This document shows, one piece after another, positions 21,013-22,002 of a DNA stretch of 22,002 bases; the stretch's first letter is position 1, and every line of letters begins with the position of its first letter. The notes beneath the pieces are model-generated. The model was not told the DNA's origin, did not search any database, and worked only from the letters and a program-made list of their open reading frames with translations. This stretch comes from Bacillota bacterium (GTDB taxonomy: Bacteria > Bacillota > Clostridia > Christensenellales > SZUA-584), in the NCBI GenBank assembly GCA_023415915.1, contig JAEZIZ010000099.1, forward strand, positions 1-22,002, given 5' to 3'. The position numbers and the translations under genes were made by a program.

Positions 21013-21031
21013 GTTGCTTTTAAAGACGGAG

Positions 21032-22002
21032 CTAATGGCGTTTCCAAATCTTTAATTTGTAAAGGAGCGAGGTTAAGCGCCCGCCGCTGGGGATGTACGC
21101 CATATCCGCTTCGGTAAGAGCGCCGAACAGGAATATGAAAAACACGTAAACGACTGCGGCGAGTGCGACGAGGGCTACGGTAAGCGTGCGCGAATATTCG
21201 GTAAGAGGAATTTTGGGCATCGCAAGATAGAGCACTGCGCCCATTGCCGCTACGGAGAGCAGGGGCTTTACGAAATTGTCCATGAACCTAAGCTTTGCTC
21301 TCGCATGCTTTATTACGAACGCTACGTCGAGAATCGCAGCCACGCCGTAGCATGCGACAGAGCTTAAATAAGCTCCCATTATGTTTATCTCGGGAATGCG
21401 TATAAGAACGAGGCTTAACACGATTTTGCAGGCGATACCAATAAAAAGGTTGGCGACGGGTATGTACGTCTTGCCAAGGCCCTGAAGTATGCCGGTCATC
21501 GTTTGCAGCACGGTTAGGAAGAACACTCCTATGCCCATTACAGCAAGAAGGCTGCCCGATAAGGGGAATAGGCCTATGTTCATCGGGTCTTTTACGGTAT
21601 AAAGAAGATTTATTATAGGTGTCGAGAGCATAAAGAGGCCTACTGCGCACGGAAGCCCTACGAGCATAGAGAGTTTTATGCCTATGCCAGATTTATTGGA
21701 AACGGCGAGTTCGTCGTCTTCGGCGCGCGACGCGGATATAGCGGGCACGAGGCTCATAGCGAGCGCCATAGACAGCACGGCGGGCAGATTGACTATCGGG
21801 TTGATGTAGGATGTAAGGCCGAACAGCGATTCCACTATCTGCTTAGCGGCGCTGCCGCCCACAGCGGCCGTATCGAGTACTATCTCTTTGCCGAGAACGA
21901 ATATGTGCTTAAGGCTCAGCAGCGTATTGGTTATTACAGCGGAGTCTATCACCTGCACTAGAGGCATTGCGCACGCGCCTATGACTATGGGCAGCGCGAG
22001 GT
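21032..22002 (-). CDS. SpoVB/MurJ-like polysaccharide flippase, C-terminal part (runs off window)
   Basis: The frame stays open to base 22002, so the N-terminus is outside the window; 322 or so residues are visible of a family usually about 500-550 long. There are many hydrophobic segments and MOP/PST-type motifs: SYINPIVNLPAVLSMALAMSLVPAISAS, the QTMTGILQGLGKTYIPVANL segment and GAYLSSVACYGVAAILDVAF. Members flip lipid-linked cell-wall or polysaccharide precursors; in endospore formers SpoVB acts in cortex synthesis. The ATG at 21967 is internal, because the upstream codons (LALPIVIGACA) continue the membrane helix. A terminator follows the stop. Confidence 0.88.
   Translation of the reverse strand, partial: LALPIVIGACAMPLVQVIDSAVITNTLLSLKHIFVLGKEIVLDTAAVGGSAAKQIVESLFGLTSYINPIVNLPAVLSMALAMSLVPAISASRAEDDELAVSNKSGIGIKLSMLVGLPCAVGLFMLSTPIINLLYTVKDPMNIGLFPLSGSLLAVMGIGVFFLTVLQTMTGILQGLGKTYIPVANLFIGIACKIVLSLVLIRIPEINIMGAYLSSVACYGVAAILDVAFVIKHARAKLRFMDNFVKPLLSVAAMGAVLYLAMPKIPLTEYSRTLTVALVALAAVVYVFFIFLFGALTEADMAYIPSGGRLTSLLYKLKIWKRH

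Larger units (their letters stand above)
19880..21031. other. Repeat island of about 1.1 kb between the NYN and flippase genes
   Basis: No credible gene. The interval holds copies of families A (20009, 20115, 20313, 20524, 20789), B-like (20385) and C (20181, 20238, 20579, 20907), a GCGACC hairpin at 19945-19961, and the flippase terminator at 20984-21012. Short open frames here run through the repeats and lack start signals. Between repeats (20620-20760) there is a further GC-rich stretch with no recognised feature. Confidence 0.8.

Overview
The window looks like a chromosomal segment of an anaerobic Firmicute of class Clostridia, probably an uncultured gut-type lineage. Supporting signs are AGGAGG-type ribosome binding sites throughout, consensus TTGACA/TATAAT promoters, a SpoVB-like lipid flippase, a YesL/DUF624 protein, a dockerin-bearing amidase, an MsmX/UgpC-type sugar ABC system, and intergenic GC-rich hairpin repeats of the GTAGGGGC...GCCCG type. 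I cannot name a species.

Layout. 1-126 is the 3' end of an IS3-family element with its right inverted repeat. 127-734 is gene-free and carries degenerate dispersed repeats. 735-1181 (-) is an orphan terminase-small-subunit-like gene. 1335-3594 holds two tandem N-acetylmuramoyl-L-alanine amidases: a lipoprotein, and a secreted paralogue with an internal dockerin. 3711-4079 is a small membrane protein. 4080-4978 is a repeat island. 5120-16505 is a carbohydrate-utilisation locus of about 11.4 kb. 16842-17243 (-) is a PPOX-type flavin protein. 17539-17736 is a small phage-type protein. 17712-18730 (-) is a translationally coupled TIR-like / DUF4231 (SLATT) pair that resembles a two-gene defence module. 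19139-19879 is a NYN/OST-HTH RNase-like protein behind a possible attenuator leader. 19880-20945 is a dense repeat island. 21032 to the window end (-) is the C-terminal part of a SpoVB-like flippase.

The sugar locus appears to be one regulon. A LacI-family regulator (8991-9965) sits among three transcription units: a P-loop kinase plus a GH13_18 sugar phosphorylase (5120-7278); a divergent cytoplasmic serine hydrolase (7334-8848, -); and an ABC importer with a CE2-type esterase, MalK-like ATPase and YesL protein (10264-16505). Four inverted repeats of the form AATGTCAA-N4-TTGACATT (core TGTCA-N6-TGACA) were found. Three overlap the -35 boxes of the promoters of these units, and the one between lacI and the hydrolase covers both divergent -35 boxes. 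The fourth lies 152 bp upstream of the ABC-operon operator. The inferred pathway is import of a possibly acylated glucoside, cytoplasmic deacylation by the two esterases, and phosphorolysis to glucose 1-phosphate, with the kinase acting on the acceptor or on the disaccharide. The phosphorylase has His344 where the sucrose phosphorylase from Bifidobacterium has Tyr344, so its substrate is probably not plain sucrose.

The two strongest leads are the TIR-SLATT gene pair and the self-contained LacI regulon around an unassigned GH13_18 phosphorylase/kinase pair. The repeat islands share several element families, including one pair that matches at 73 of 74 positions 12 kb apart, and every legible GTAGGGGC-type unit lies in the same orientation.
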